A stretch of 5,772 nt of DNA from an uncultured Bacilli bacterium (GTDB taxonomy: Bacteria; Bacillota_I; Bacilli_A; RF39; UBA660), in contig CANRIE010000044.1 of assembly GCA_947630585.1 (NCBI GenBank), forward strand, positions 1-5,772, given 5' to 3'. The notes beneath the pieces are model-generated. The model was not told the origin of the DNA. It searched no databases and worked only from the letters and a program-made list of their open reading frames with translations. The stretch's first letter is position 1; the number at the start of each line of letters is the position of its first letter. This document shows positions 1 through 4,593 of the stretch, piece by piece. A program made the translations under genes and the position numbers.

Positions 1-128
1 GTTTCTAAATGTTTAGGATTAGCAAATAACATCTTAAAGTATTTGTCTTTAATTAGAATTCTAATTTCGTCTTTTTGTTCTTCATTTTGATTTTTAGTTT
101 TAATATTTTTTTTAGTTTTAATTTTCAT
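1..128 (-). CDS. Rpn-like PD-(D/E)XK nuclease/transposase family protein, N-terminal part (cut by window edge)
   Basis: An open frame begins with ATG at 128-126 and runs off the left edge, giving 42 residues. A GGAGG at 133-137 lies 4 nt upstream and supports this start. The first 20 residues are Lys/Asn-rich and low complexity. They are followed by a block, residues 26-42, containing DKYFKMLFANPKHLE. That block resembles the DxxFKxxF opening of the Rpn (recombination-promoting nuclease)/PD-(D/E)XK transposase families (PF04754/PF12784 type), which cut DNA and are often multicopy in gut Bacillota. The catalytic residues would lie outside the window, so activity cannot be judged. The gene follows divIC after a terminator and has its own candidate promoter, so it is a separate unit. 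The right-hand end of the window carries the C-terminus of what may be a relative. The family call rests on a short motif and is moderate. Confidence 0.55.
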   Translation of the reverse strand, partial: MKIKTKKNIKTKNQNEEQKDEIRILIKDKYFKMLFANPKHLE

Positions 129-188
129 ATAACCTCCATATATAGGGTACTTTAAATATCATTTTTTATTTAATTCCCCTCTATATAT

Positions 189-219
189 AATATACACGGA
201 TTTGAAGTCATTTTGACAA
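189..219 (-). promoter_or_regulatory. Candidate SigA promoter for the left-edge gene
   Basis: On the minus strand TTGTCA (219-214) serves as a -35. Possible -10 hexamers are TGTATA (196-191, 17-bp spacer) or TATATT (194-189, 19-bp spacer). An A-rich tract lies just upstream. The spacing choice is ambiguous, so the exact -10 is uncertain. It would give a leader of about 55-60 nt before the GGAGG and ATG of the partial gene. Confidence 0.35.
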
Positions 220-266
220 CCTTTTTTATATTTTTTTCTAACCATATTTTATAAGCATTTAGAAAC

Positions 267-293
267 AAAAAAAAGGTGAATTCTTTCACCTTT
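267..293 (-). terminator. Rho-independent terminator after divIC
   Basis: On the minus strand a perfect 9-bp stem, AAAGGTGAA/TTCACCTTT, encloses the loop AGAA and runs into eight consecutive T residues (274-267). It lies about 45 nt past the divIC stop and closes the division/sporulation block before the left-edge gene. On the plus strand the tail has only three T, so it reads mainly in the minus direction. Confidence 0.9.
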
Positions 294-336
294 GTAAACT
301 TGACACTTTTATTTTTGCCCTAAATTTTGCATTTTT

Positions 337-648
337 TCACTCATTTTCATCATCTTCAGGTATTCTAATTACGTATTCTCCATCCTTCGAATAAAAATAT
401 TTTTCTCTTGCATATCTTGCTAAATATTCTGGATCTTTTAATTTATTTACATCATTCTCAAGCTCAACTTCTTTTTCTTTAAGAGCAACTAATTTTTCTT
501 CTAATTCTTTTTTCTCATTATATTTCTTTGCAATATCCGATAGAACATTAAATAACGTAATACTAATTACAATAATTAAAACAATTGAACCTAATCCAAA
601 AGTTGCTAATCTTTTAGCTTTTGTTTTAACTTTTTTCTTTTTAGCCAA
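337..648 (-). CDS. divIC: DivIC/FtsB-family septum formation initiator
   Basis: DivIC is a small bitopic divisome protein that works with FtsL and DivIB to assemble and activate the septal cell-wall synthase. From the chosen start it has 103 residues: a Lys/Arg-rich cytoplasmic tail (1-13), one membrane helix (about 14-35), a Glu/Lys/Leu-rich coiled coil (about 36-70) and the family signature LKDPEYLARYAREKYFYSKDGE (about 70-91), followed by an acidic tail. I choose TTG at 648 because AGGATG (661-656) sits 7 nt upstream. A longer in-frame frame back to TTG at 699 would begin inside the -35 box of the SigA promoter at 671-699 and so cannot be transcribed from it. The order yabP-yabQ-divIC matches Bacillus subtilis. 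A strong terminator follows. Family identity is secure; the exact start is well supported but inferred. Confidence 0.93.
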   Translation of the reverse strand: MAKKKKVKTKAKRLATFGLGSIVLIIVISITLFNVLSDIAKKYNEKKELEEKLVALKEKEVELENDVNKLKDPEYLARYAREKYFYSKDGEYVIRIPEDDENE

Positions 649-655
649 ATTATCA

Positions 656-661
656 CATCCT
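656..661 (-). promoter_or_regulatory. Ribosome binding site that fixes the TTG start of divIC
   Basis: AGGATG on the minus strand (661-656) lies 7 nt before the TTG at 648-646. No ATG with a comparable site exists in this frame. The predicted transcript from the 671-699 promoter begins only a few bases upstream of it, giving a short leader. Confidence 0.7.
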
Positions 662-670
662 ATCATCTTA

Positions 671-699
671 ATTATACAAAAAAATATCCACTTTTTCAA
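671..699 (-). promoter_or_regulatory. SigA-type promoter for divIC
   Basis: On the minus strand there is TTGAAA (699-694), a 17-bp spacer and a perfect TATAAT (676-671). It sits in the 89-bp gap between the yabQ stop and the divIC start, and predicts transcription starting near 664. It lets the division gene be expressed in vegetative cells, independently of the sporulation genes upstream. Confidence 0.85.
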
Positions 700-737
700 G
701 AATCGTTAAACCATAATGTGTACAATTTTACACTTTT

Positions 738-1016
738 TCAACCATTCCACCTAATTTTTTTAAATAAAAGGTTATATAAAAAGAAACTTATTAAAAATAT
801 AAATAATAAATAAATATGAATTCTCCCACTATCAATCATAAATAATAAATAAAAATATAAAATACTATTTAAAATAACAAATAAAAAATTAGTAATAAAA
901 TTAATAATAATATTCTTAGTAAATAATATTTTATATAATAAATTAAAGATAAATGATATATAAAGACCAAATAAAAAAGTAAAAGCTATTACTCTAATTT
1001 GAATAATTAAACTCAT
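738..1016 (-). CDS. yabQ: YabQ, spore cortex/coat morphogenesis membrane protein (short form)
   Basis: YabQ is a mother-cell protein of the forespore outer membrane, needed in Bacillus subtilis for cortex formation. This product has 92 residues, almost all hydrophobic, with three likely membrane spans at about 5-31, 35-60 and 66-86. The short polar link DSGRIHIY before the last span resembles the family's conserved Gly/Arg-containing loop. It is much shorter than the B. subtilis protein (about 210 aa), having only the membrane core. The gene starts at ATG 1016, overlapping the yabP stop by four bases (ATGA), so the two are probably translationally coupled. Base composition is extremely AT-rich, reflecting Ile/Leu/Phe/Asn codons. 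Sequence similarity alone would be weak; the position between yabP and divIC makes the call firm. Confidence 0.83.
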   Translation of the reverse strand: MSLIIQIRVIAFTFLFGLYISFIFNLLYKILFTKNIIINFITNFLFVILNSILYFYLLFMIDSGRIHIYLLFIFLISFFLYNLLFKKIRWNG

Positions 1017-1303
1017 TTAAATAACCTACTTATAACCGAGTTTTCTTTATTCTTTTTATTAACTTCATCAACATAAGCAAAACTATTAACCATTCCTTTA
1101 ATTGTTACAACTCCATCTCTGGTATCTAGTTTTATAAGTTCTAAGCCTTCCCCTTTTAAAACAACATACCCCATGACTGTTTCAATTAGAAATTCTTCAC
1201 TATCAAAACTATCAATTTTTTTAACTCCACTTAAACTAACATTTTTTCTTTCAACTAGATTAAAGACATGATTGTAATTGTGTAACTCTTTATCTCTTTC
1301 CAT
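1013..1303 (-). CDS. yabP: YabP, sporulation protein (YabP/YqfC family)
   Basis: YabP acts in the mother cell during spore envelope formation, and with YabQ is part of the conserved endospore set. The 96-residue product shows the family pattern: an N-terminal HNYNHVFNLVERKNVSLSG segment, then SGVKKIDSFDSEEFLIET, a beta-rich core with G-Y-V-V-L-K-G and a Gly-containing turn (TIKG), then SFAYVDE, and a C-terminal SRLF end, which is typical. I choose ATG 1303 because GGAGG (1312-1308) lies just upstream. An in-frame extension to 1348 would cross that site and begin inside the spoVG terminator. Its TGA stop overlaps the yabQ ATG. No convincing promoter is seen in the short gap after the spoVG terminator, so expression may use a poorly conserved SigE site or read-through. 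Confidence 0.9.
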   Translation of the reverse strand: MERDKELHNYNHVFNLVERKNVSLSGVKKIDSFDSEEFLIETVMGYVVLKGEGLELIKLDTRDGVVTIKGMVNSFAYVDEVNKKNKENSVISRLFK

Positions 1304-1307
1304 ATAC

Positions 1308-1312
1308 CCTCC
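1308..1312 (-). promoter_or_regulatory. Ribosome binding site that fixes the yabP start
   Basis: GGAGG (followed by GTAT) on the minus strand lies four bases before ATG 1303. It overlaps the codons of the longer in-frame frame that starts at 1348 and argues against that start. Confidence 0.75.
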
Positions 1313-1333
1313 ACTTAAGTTTATGATAGAGTT

Positions 1334-1358
1334 AAAAAAAAAGACCAAAAGGTCTTTT
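1334..1358 (-). terminator. Rho-independent terminator of spoVG
   Basis: The stem AAAAGACC/GGTCTTTT with loop TTTT is followed by an uninterrupted T run ending at 1334. Its 5' arm overlaps the TAA stop of spoVG (1359-1357), so the terminator starts within the coding end. It separates spoVG from yabP. Confidence 0.88.
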
Positions 1359-1641
1359 ATTCTTCATCTGAACTTGTAGGTTCTTCAACTTCAGCTTTTT
1401 CGTAAGCTTCAAAAATTGCATCCTCGAACATTTTTCTTGTTTCGCGATTGATAGGATGAGCAATGTCTCTGTGTCCACCTGGAACTTTTTTGCTAGGCAT
1501 AGCAATAAATAATCCATTGTCTCCATCAATAATACGAATGTCACGTACAACAAAGCATTCATCTAATTGAACTGTTGCACGACCCTTCATACGAGAGCCT
1601 TCCTTTTCAAATCTTCTTACATCTACAGATGTTATTTTCAT
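1357..1641 (-). CDS. spoVG: SpoVG, RNA-binding regulator
   Basis: SpoVG is a small, widely conserved Bacillota protein that binds nucleic acid. It affects septation and cortex formation in sporulating bacteria, and capsule, virulence or cell-envelope genes in others. The 94-residue product is full length: it opens MKITSVDVRRF, has V-R-D-I-R-I-I-D-G (about 32-40) and the hallmark GLFIAMPSKK (43-52) followed by HRDIAHPI (57-64), then a helix and an acidic tail. ATG 1641 is chosen because AGGAGG (1653-1648) is six bases upstream; an in-frame ATG at 1665 lies before that site and adds residues not typical of the family. The gene is a stand-alone unit with its own promoter and terminator, between the fibre-gene array and yabP. 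Confidence 0.97.
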   Translation of the reverse strand: MKITSVDVRRFEKEGSRMKGRATVQLDECFVVRDIRIIDGDNGLFIAMPSKKVPGGHRDIAHPINRETRKMFEDAIFEAYEKAEVEEPTSSDEE

Positions 1642-1647
1642 ATGTAT

Positions 1648-1653
1648 CCTCCT
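1648..1653 (-). promoter_or_regulatory. Ribosome binding site that fixes the spoVG start
   Basis: A perfect AGGAGG on the minus strand sits six bases before ATG 1641. It lies inside the extended frame starting at 1665, which is therefore not the real start. Confidence 0.85.
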
Positions 1654-1676
1654 TTTGAACTCCATGTTCTATAACT

Positions 1677-1705
1677 ATAATATAATAGTTTTCTAAAAAA
1701 AGCAA
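1677..1705 (-). promoter_or_regulatory. Probable SigA promoter of spoVG
   Basis: On the minus strand TTGCTT (1705-1700), a 17-bp spacer and TATTAT (1682-1677) predict a start near 1670, about 29 nt before the ATG. I do not see the AGGA/GAAT elements of a SigH promoter, which drives spoVG in Bacillus subtilis. The region is AT-rich, so other placements of the -10 are possible. Confidence 0.5.
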
Positions 1706-1756
1706 TATCATTTTGTAAATTTTTGACATTTTTTTTCAAATATAATTTTTAGCAAT

Positions 1757-1789
1757 AAAAAAGACTGGGATATATAAAATACCTAGTCT
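1757..1789 (-). terminator. Terminator of fibre gene copy 1
   Basis: On the minus strand AGACTaGG pairs with CCcAGTCT (one mismatch) around an AT-rich loop and is followed by TTTTTT. It begins about 17 nt past the stop of the gene at 1807-2541 and isolates it from spoVG. Confidence 0.8.
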
Positions 1790-1806
1790 AATTTTTAACT
1801 TAATTA

Positions 1807-2541
1807 TTAAACTGCAGCATCGCCTGCATCAACTTTAACTTTTAATGCATAATACTTTTTGCCGAACTCTTCGTTAGAATATTTGTTATCACCTTTAGTT
1901 CCATCAGTATCAGTACCAAAAGTAACTCCTTCATCAATCCACATTCTAAGTTCATAAGTATTTGTGATATCATCTTTTGTACTACCAGGAATTTCACCTG
2001 TAGCGATTACAACTCCACTTGCTAAAGTACCTACTGAACCAATTGTTGCAGAACCAGTTGTATCATTTTGAGTTGTCGTTCCAAAATTATTAGTTTTTAG
2101 TGAAGTATTTGCTGAAGTTTCTCTAAATTGTAGTCTTACATCAACATCATCTAAAGCAGTTCTTGCCGTTAAATTTTCAGAAGTTAATGTTCCATCCAAA
2201 GTACTTAAATCAGTTGGTTTAGTACCTGTAACAGCTGAAATTTTAAAAGGAATAGCCTCTTCTGAAGTATTATGTCCTATAATAGAAAATTTGATTACTC
2301 TTTTAGTATCATCATCAGTTAAAGCTTCACCAGCACTTGTTTTCATTGGAAATTGATTAATTAAAGTTATTTCATCACCATCTGTAAATTTAAAGAAAAT
2401 TGAACCGGTAGTTAATAATTGATTATCACCAGTATGTGAATAAGTAAAGAATGCGAATGACACTCCAACTACTGCTATAACTAATACAGCGATTCCTAAT
2501 ACTGATAATAAAACTTGTTTTGATGAATTTCCATTATTCAT
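1807..2541 (-). CDS. Secreted TasA/CalY-like surface fibre protein, copy 1 (divergent)
   Basis: The 244-residue product has a short polar N-end with Lys8, a hydrophobic leader (about 10-30) and a signal peptidase site at SFA30/F31. After it come FFTYSHTGDNQ and LLTTGSIFFKF. TasA is laid out the same way: cleavage before an aromatic pair, then a short link and a T/AGTL-type strand. TasA/CalY proteins are exported through the SipW signal peptidase and form biofilm or surface fibres. The rest is beta-type, Thr/Asp/Gly-rich and lacks cysteine; ATGEIPG (about 183-189), YELRMWIDEGVTF and the C-terminal YYALKVKVDAG match positions in its neighbours. It lacks the VTYWVYAIPG block and the SDDPSL end of the other three, so it is the most diverged copy. 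There is no LPXTG sorting signal. AGGAGG lies 11 nt upstream of ATG 2541. Fibre formation is inference; another secreted beta-sandwich role is possible. Confidence 0.65.
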   Translation of the reverse strand: MNNGNSSKQVLLSVLGIAVLVIAVVGVSFAFFTYSHTGDNQLLTTGSIFFKFTDGDEITLINQFPMKTSAGEALTDDDTKRVIKFSIIGHNTSEEAIPFKISAVTGTKPTDLSTLDGTLTSENLTARTALDDVDVRLQFRETSANTSLKTNNFGTTTQNDTTGSATIGSVGTLASGVVIATGEIPGSTKDDITNTYELRMWIDEGVTFGTDTDGTKGDNKYSNEEFGKKYYALKVKVDAGDAAV

Positions 2542-2568
2542 ATTTTATATATCCTCCTTACAATAAAA

Positions 2569-2597
2569 ATAATAACATATTAAAAGTATTTTGACAA
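2569..2597 (-). promoter_or_regulatory. Promoter of fibre gene copy 1
   Basis: On the minus strand TTGTCA (2597-2592), a 17-bp spacer ending TGT, and TATTAT (2574-2569) form a SigA promoter with an extended -10. The A-rich stretch upstream (AAAAAAG) recurs before the other copies and may act as an UP element. Confidence 0.8.
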
Positions 2598-2652
2598 TAT
2601 CTTTTTTCATATTTTTTAAACTATTTACATATTTTTATATTTTTTTGACAAT

Positions 2653-2685
2653 AAAACGGAATAACTTTTCCCGTTAATCCGTTTT
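2653..2685 (-). terminator. Terminator of fibre gene copy 2
   Basis: AAAACGGA pairs with TCCGTTTT (8 bp). An inner TAAC/GTTA extension follows after one mismatch, around the loop GGGAAAA. The minus-strand tail is TTTTAT. The hairpin starts 10 nt past the stop of copy 2. The plus-strand tail is actually richer in T, so it could stop transcription both ways. Confidence 0.75.
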
Positions 2686-2695
2686 TTAATTTTTT

Positions 2696-3472
2696 TTATT
2701 TTAATGAAGGATCATCTGATGCTACTACTTTAATCTTTACTGAATAATAGTGATCGCTATAGATTTCTCTATCATCAGTATTTGATTCTCTATCTTTATC
2801 TGTTGGGATATCACCTTCATCAGTTGAACTTGCCCGATATGTATATGAAGAATCAGTATCTGATACTGTAACTGTACTATTTACCCACATATATAAACTA
2901 TATTGATGTTTAATAGATTTTCCTGCTCCTAAAGTACCAGTTGCAAGTAATAATCCTTTATCTAAACCTGAACTACTATCCTTTAAGACATCATTATATC
3001 CTGGAACAACTTTGCCTGGCTTAGTATTGAAGCCATCAGTATAAGTGATTTCATTTTCTGCTGCACCAGTTGCAGTAATATACATATTAATTTCGCTATC
3101 ATCAAATGGTATCCAATCAACACCACTTGGAGCTTTATCTGCTGGTGCTGAGCCTGGAATTGCATATACCCAATAAGTTACATCTCCTGAACCAGCTGGT
3201 AATGACCCCGTAACATCAAAGTCAGTACTATTCTTCTCATTTTCTGGTCCTTCGTCATCAGTTTGAGGGAATGAATCTGTACCTTCAATATTAGGATGAC
3301 CGGTTGAATTAGGTGCTAATTCAAATGTAATTGAACCAGTTGTAATAACATTATTCTTTTCACCTGTCCTCGAATAAGTAAAGAATGCAAATGATACTCC
3401 AACTACTGCAATTACTAAAATAGCTACTCCAACTATTGATAATATTACCTGTTTTGAATTATTGTTTTCCAT
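2696..3472 (-). CDS. Secreted TasA/CalY-like surface fibre protein, copy 2 (mosaic)
   Basis: The 258-residue product has a MENNNSKQ start, a hydrophobic leader (about 9-29) and predicted cleavage at SFA29/F30, then FFTYSRTG and the strand VITTGSITFELAPN (42-55). An acidic variable stretch (about 56-82) follows, then TDFDVTGSLPAG, VTYWVYAIPG (98-107), GVDWIPFDD (117-125), MYITATGA (130-137), LLLATGTLGAG, YSLYMWVNSTVTVSDT, YTYRASSTDEGD and the end YYSVKIKVVASDDPSL. It has no cysteine and no sorting signal. AGGAGG is 7 nt from ATG 3472. Residues 42-55 are encoded by 41 bases identical to copy 4, whereas the middle and C-terminal parts follow copy 3. This pattern suggests recombination between copies. 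A secreted fibre subunit is the likeliest role, inferred from the SipW-type leader and TasA-like N-terminus. Confidence 0.65.
   Translation of the reverse strand: MENNNSKQVILSIVGVAILVIAVVGVSFAFFTYSRTGEKNNVITTGSITFELAPNSTGHPNIEGTDSFPQTDDEGPENEKNSTDFDVTGSLPAGSGDVTYWVYAIPGSAPADKAPSGVDWIPFDDSEINMYITATGAAENEITYTDGFNTKPGKVVPGYNDVLKDSSSGLDKGLLLATGTLGAGKSIKHQYSLYMWVNSTVTVSDTDSSYTYRASSTDEGDIPTDKDRESNTDDREIYSDHYYSVKIKVVASDDPSLK
2744..2778. repeat. 35-bp direct repeat A, copy in fibre gene 2
   Basis: Identical to 3662-3696. It encodes the conserved DDREIYSDHYY region near the C-terminus. Identity at the base level, not just the protein level, points to recent duplication or conversion between copies 2 and 3. 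Confidence 0.9.
3063..3088. repeat. 26-bp direct repeat B, copy in fibre gene 2
   Basis: Identical to 3960-3985 in copy 3; it encodes NMYITATGA. A further 23 identical bases follow nearby (3108-3130 against 4005-4027, encoding the GVDWIP region). Confidence 0.9.
3309..3349. repeat. 41-bp direct repeat C, copy in fibre gene 2
   Basis: Identical to 5252-5292 in copy 4. It encodes residues 42-55, the first strand of the mature protein. Copy 3 differs at this place, so the match skips the neighbouring copy. Confidence 0.92.
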
Positions 3473-3494
3473 TTCTTATCCTCCTTATAATAAA

Positions 3495-3523
3495 ATATTA
3501 ACATAGATTTATCTAATTAGCAA
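3495..3523 (-). promoter_or_regulatory. Promoter of fibre gene copy 2
   Basis: TTGCTA (3523-3518), a 17-bp spacer ending TGT, and TAATAT (3500-3495) have the same design as at the other copies. AAAAAGG precedes the -35. The leader before AAGGAGG is very short. Confidence 0.78.
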
Positions 3524-3566
3524 CCTTTTTTTGATTTTTAAGTTGGAAAATTTATTTTTGTAAATT

Positions 3567-3598
3567 AAAAAACAGACTAAGTATTTACTTAAATCTGT
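3567..3598 (-). terminator. Terminator of fibre gene copy 3
   Basis: On the minus strand ACAGATT...AAGT pairs with ACTTAGTCTGT (one G-U pair, one bulged T) around the loop AAAT and is followed by TTTTTT. It starts 12 nt past the stop of the gene at 3611-4381. Confidence 0.85.
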
Positions 3599-3610
3599 AA
3601 TTATTTATTA

Positions 3611-4381
3611 TTATGAAGCAAGACTTGGGTCATCAGATGCCACTACTTTAATTTTTACTGCATAATAGTGATCGCTATAGATTTCTCTATCATCAGACTC
3701 TTGACCAGCTGGAAGATCGCCTTTTTCAGTAGAACTTGCCCGATATGTATATGATGAATCAGTATCTGATACATTAACTGTACTATTTACCCACATATGT
3801 AAACTATATTTGTGTGCAATAGTTTTTCCAGCTTCAAGTTTACCTGTTGCAAGTAATAATCCATTACCTGAACCATCTTTCATAGGTGTCTCATAACCTG
3901 GAACGGTGTCACCACTTGTACCATTAAAATCAGAAACATAAGTGATTTCTCCAGCTTGGGCACCAGTTGCAGTAATATACATATTGATTTCGTCATCATC
4001 AAACGGTATCCAATCAACACCACTTGGTGCTTTTCCTTCTGGTGCATCACCAGGAATTGCGTATACCCAATAAGTTACAGGGTTAGCACCTTCTGGTAAA
4101 GTTCCCTCTACATCGAAATCAGTTCTGTTATCTGGATCTTTAGGTCCATCTTCATCATCTTTTTCTGGGAAAGTATCATCACCTTTAATAGTTGGTTGTT
4201 CTCCTTCCTCTTCTTTACCTGGATCTAATGTGAATGTAATTGAACCAGTTGTGATAACATTATTCTTTGCACCTGTTCGTGAATAACTAAAGAATGCAAA
4301 TGATACACCTACTACGGCAATTACTAATATTGCAATACCAATTATTGATAAAACGGCTTGCTTTGAATTATTATTTTCCAT
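3611..4381 (-). CDS. Secreted TasA/CalY-like surface fibre protein, copy 3
   Basis: The 256-residue product has the MENNNSKQ start, a hydrophobic leader (about 9-29) with cleavage predicted at SFA29/F30, FFSYSRTG and VITTGSITFTLDPG. A strongly acidic linker rich in Glu, Asp and Gly follows (about 56-82, including EKDDEDGP). Then come TDFDVEGTLPEG, VTYWVYAIPG, GVDWIPFDDDEINMYITATG, LLLATGKLEAG, YSLHMWVNSTVNVSDT, YTYRASSTEKGD and the end YYAVKIKVVASDDPSL. It is closest to copy 2 except in residues 50-80. AGGAGG lies 12 nt from ATG 4381, a longer gap than at copy 2. There is no cysteine and no LPXTG motif. The gene has its own promoter and terminator. The family and export route are inferred from the leader; the fibre role is a hypothesis. 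Confidence 0.65.
   Translation of the reverse strand: MENNNSKQAVLSIIGIAILVIAVVGVSFAFFSYSRTGAKNNVITTGSITFTLDPGKEEEGEQPTIKGDDTFPEKDDEDGPKDPDNRTDFDVEGTLPEGANPVTYWVYAIPGDAPEGKAPSGVDWIPFDDDEINMYITATGAQAGEITYVSDFNGTSGDTVPGYETPMKDGSGNGLLLATGKLEAGKTIAHKYSLHMWVNSTVNVSDTDSSYTYRASSTEKGDLPAGQESDDREIYSDHYYAVKIKVVASDDPSLAS
3662..3696. repeat. 35-bp direct repeat A, copy in fibre gene 3
   Basis: Identical to 2744-2778; see that entry. The two lie 918 bp apart in direct orientation, so recombination between them would delete one complete gene equivalent. Confidence 0.9.
3960..3985. repeat. 26-bp direct repeat B, copy in fibre gene 3
   Basis: Identical to 3063-3088 in copy 2. Confidence 0.9.
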
Positions 4382-4408
4382 TTCTTATTTTATCCTCCTT
4401 ATGATAAA

Positions 4409-4437
4409 ATATTAGCATATAATTTCTTAATTGGCAA
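4409..4437 (-). promoter_or_regulatory. Promoter of fibre gene copy 3
   Basis: TTGCCA (4437-4432), a 17-bp spacer ending TGC, and TAATAT (4414-4409). The -35 and the first spacer bases, TTGCCAATTAAGAA, are identical to those of copy 4. AAAAAGATA upstream matches copy 1. Confidence 0.82.
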
Positions 4438-4488
4438 TATCTTTTTCATTTTTTATTGACTTATTTTACACTTTTTAGTAAATTTACA

Positions 4489-4529
4489 TTAAATAATTTA
4501 AAAATTTCTTGGCAAAATAAATTATTTAA
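4489..4529. repeat. AT-only inverted repeat, 12-bp arms
   Basis: TTAAATAATTTA (4489-4500) and its exact reverse complement (4518-4529) flank 17 bases. These contain TTGCCAAGAAATT on the minus strand, which resembles the copy 3/4 promoter start TTGCCAATTAAGAAATT with four bases missing. It lies between the copy 4 terminator and the copy 3 promoter. It may be a relic promoter or simply AT-rich spacer. Confidence 0.5.
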
Positions 4530-4533
4530 ATTT

Positions 4534-4552
4534 TTGAATTTTTAAAATTCAA
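4534..4552. repeat. 9+1+9 inverted repeat beside the copy 4 terminator
   Basis: TTGAATTTT, one base, then AAAATTCAA form a perfect inverted repeat just downstream of the copy 4 terminator. The loop would be too tight for a full stem in RNA, so a protein site or a second weak stop is possible. No function can be assigned. Confidence 0.55.
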
Positions 4553-4555
4553 TAT

Positions 4556-4581
4556 AAAAAGATAACCTAAATAGATTATCT
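4556..4581 (-). terminator. Terminator of fibre gene copy 4
   Basis: On the minus strand AGATAATCT pairs with AGGTTATCT (9 bp with one G-U pair) around the loop ATTT and is followed by TTTTT. It starts 12 nt past the stop of the gene at 4594-5415. Confidence 0.85.
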
Positions 4582-4593
4582 CATTTATTTATT

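Noticed and set aside
1..266. 11-bp inverted repeat GTTTCTAAATG (1-11) / CATTTAGAAAC (256-266)
   Set aside because: Matches of this length are expected by chance in a sequence this AT-rich, and no mobile-element structure accompanies it.
719..735. GTGTA/TACAC inverted repeat just after yabQ as a terminator or operator
   Set aside because: The arms are only five base pairs and no T tail follows, so it is too weak to call.
1318..1345. Possible SigE promoter for yabP (GTCTTTTT ... CATAAACT)
   Set aside because: The -10 resembles the SigE consensus but the -35 is poor. The predicted start would fall on the ribosome binding site itself, so I do not call it.
1332..1562. A 76-codon open frame overlapping spoVG
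   Set aside because: It is a shadow of the clearly identified spoVG frame with no family resemblance.
212..2597. Spo0A-box-like TTGTCAAA at several upstream regions (around 212-220 and 2589-2598)
   Set aside because: Each coincides with a SigA -35 (TTGTCA) followed by A-rich sequence, so the resemblance is explained without Spo0A.
2983..3165. A 60-codon open frame inside fibre gene copy 2
   Set aside because: It lies in another frame within a well-supported secreted protein gene, has no plausible ribosome binding site and encodes low-complexity Gln/Leu-rich sequence.
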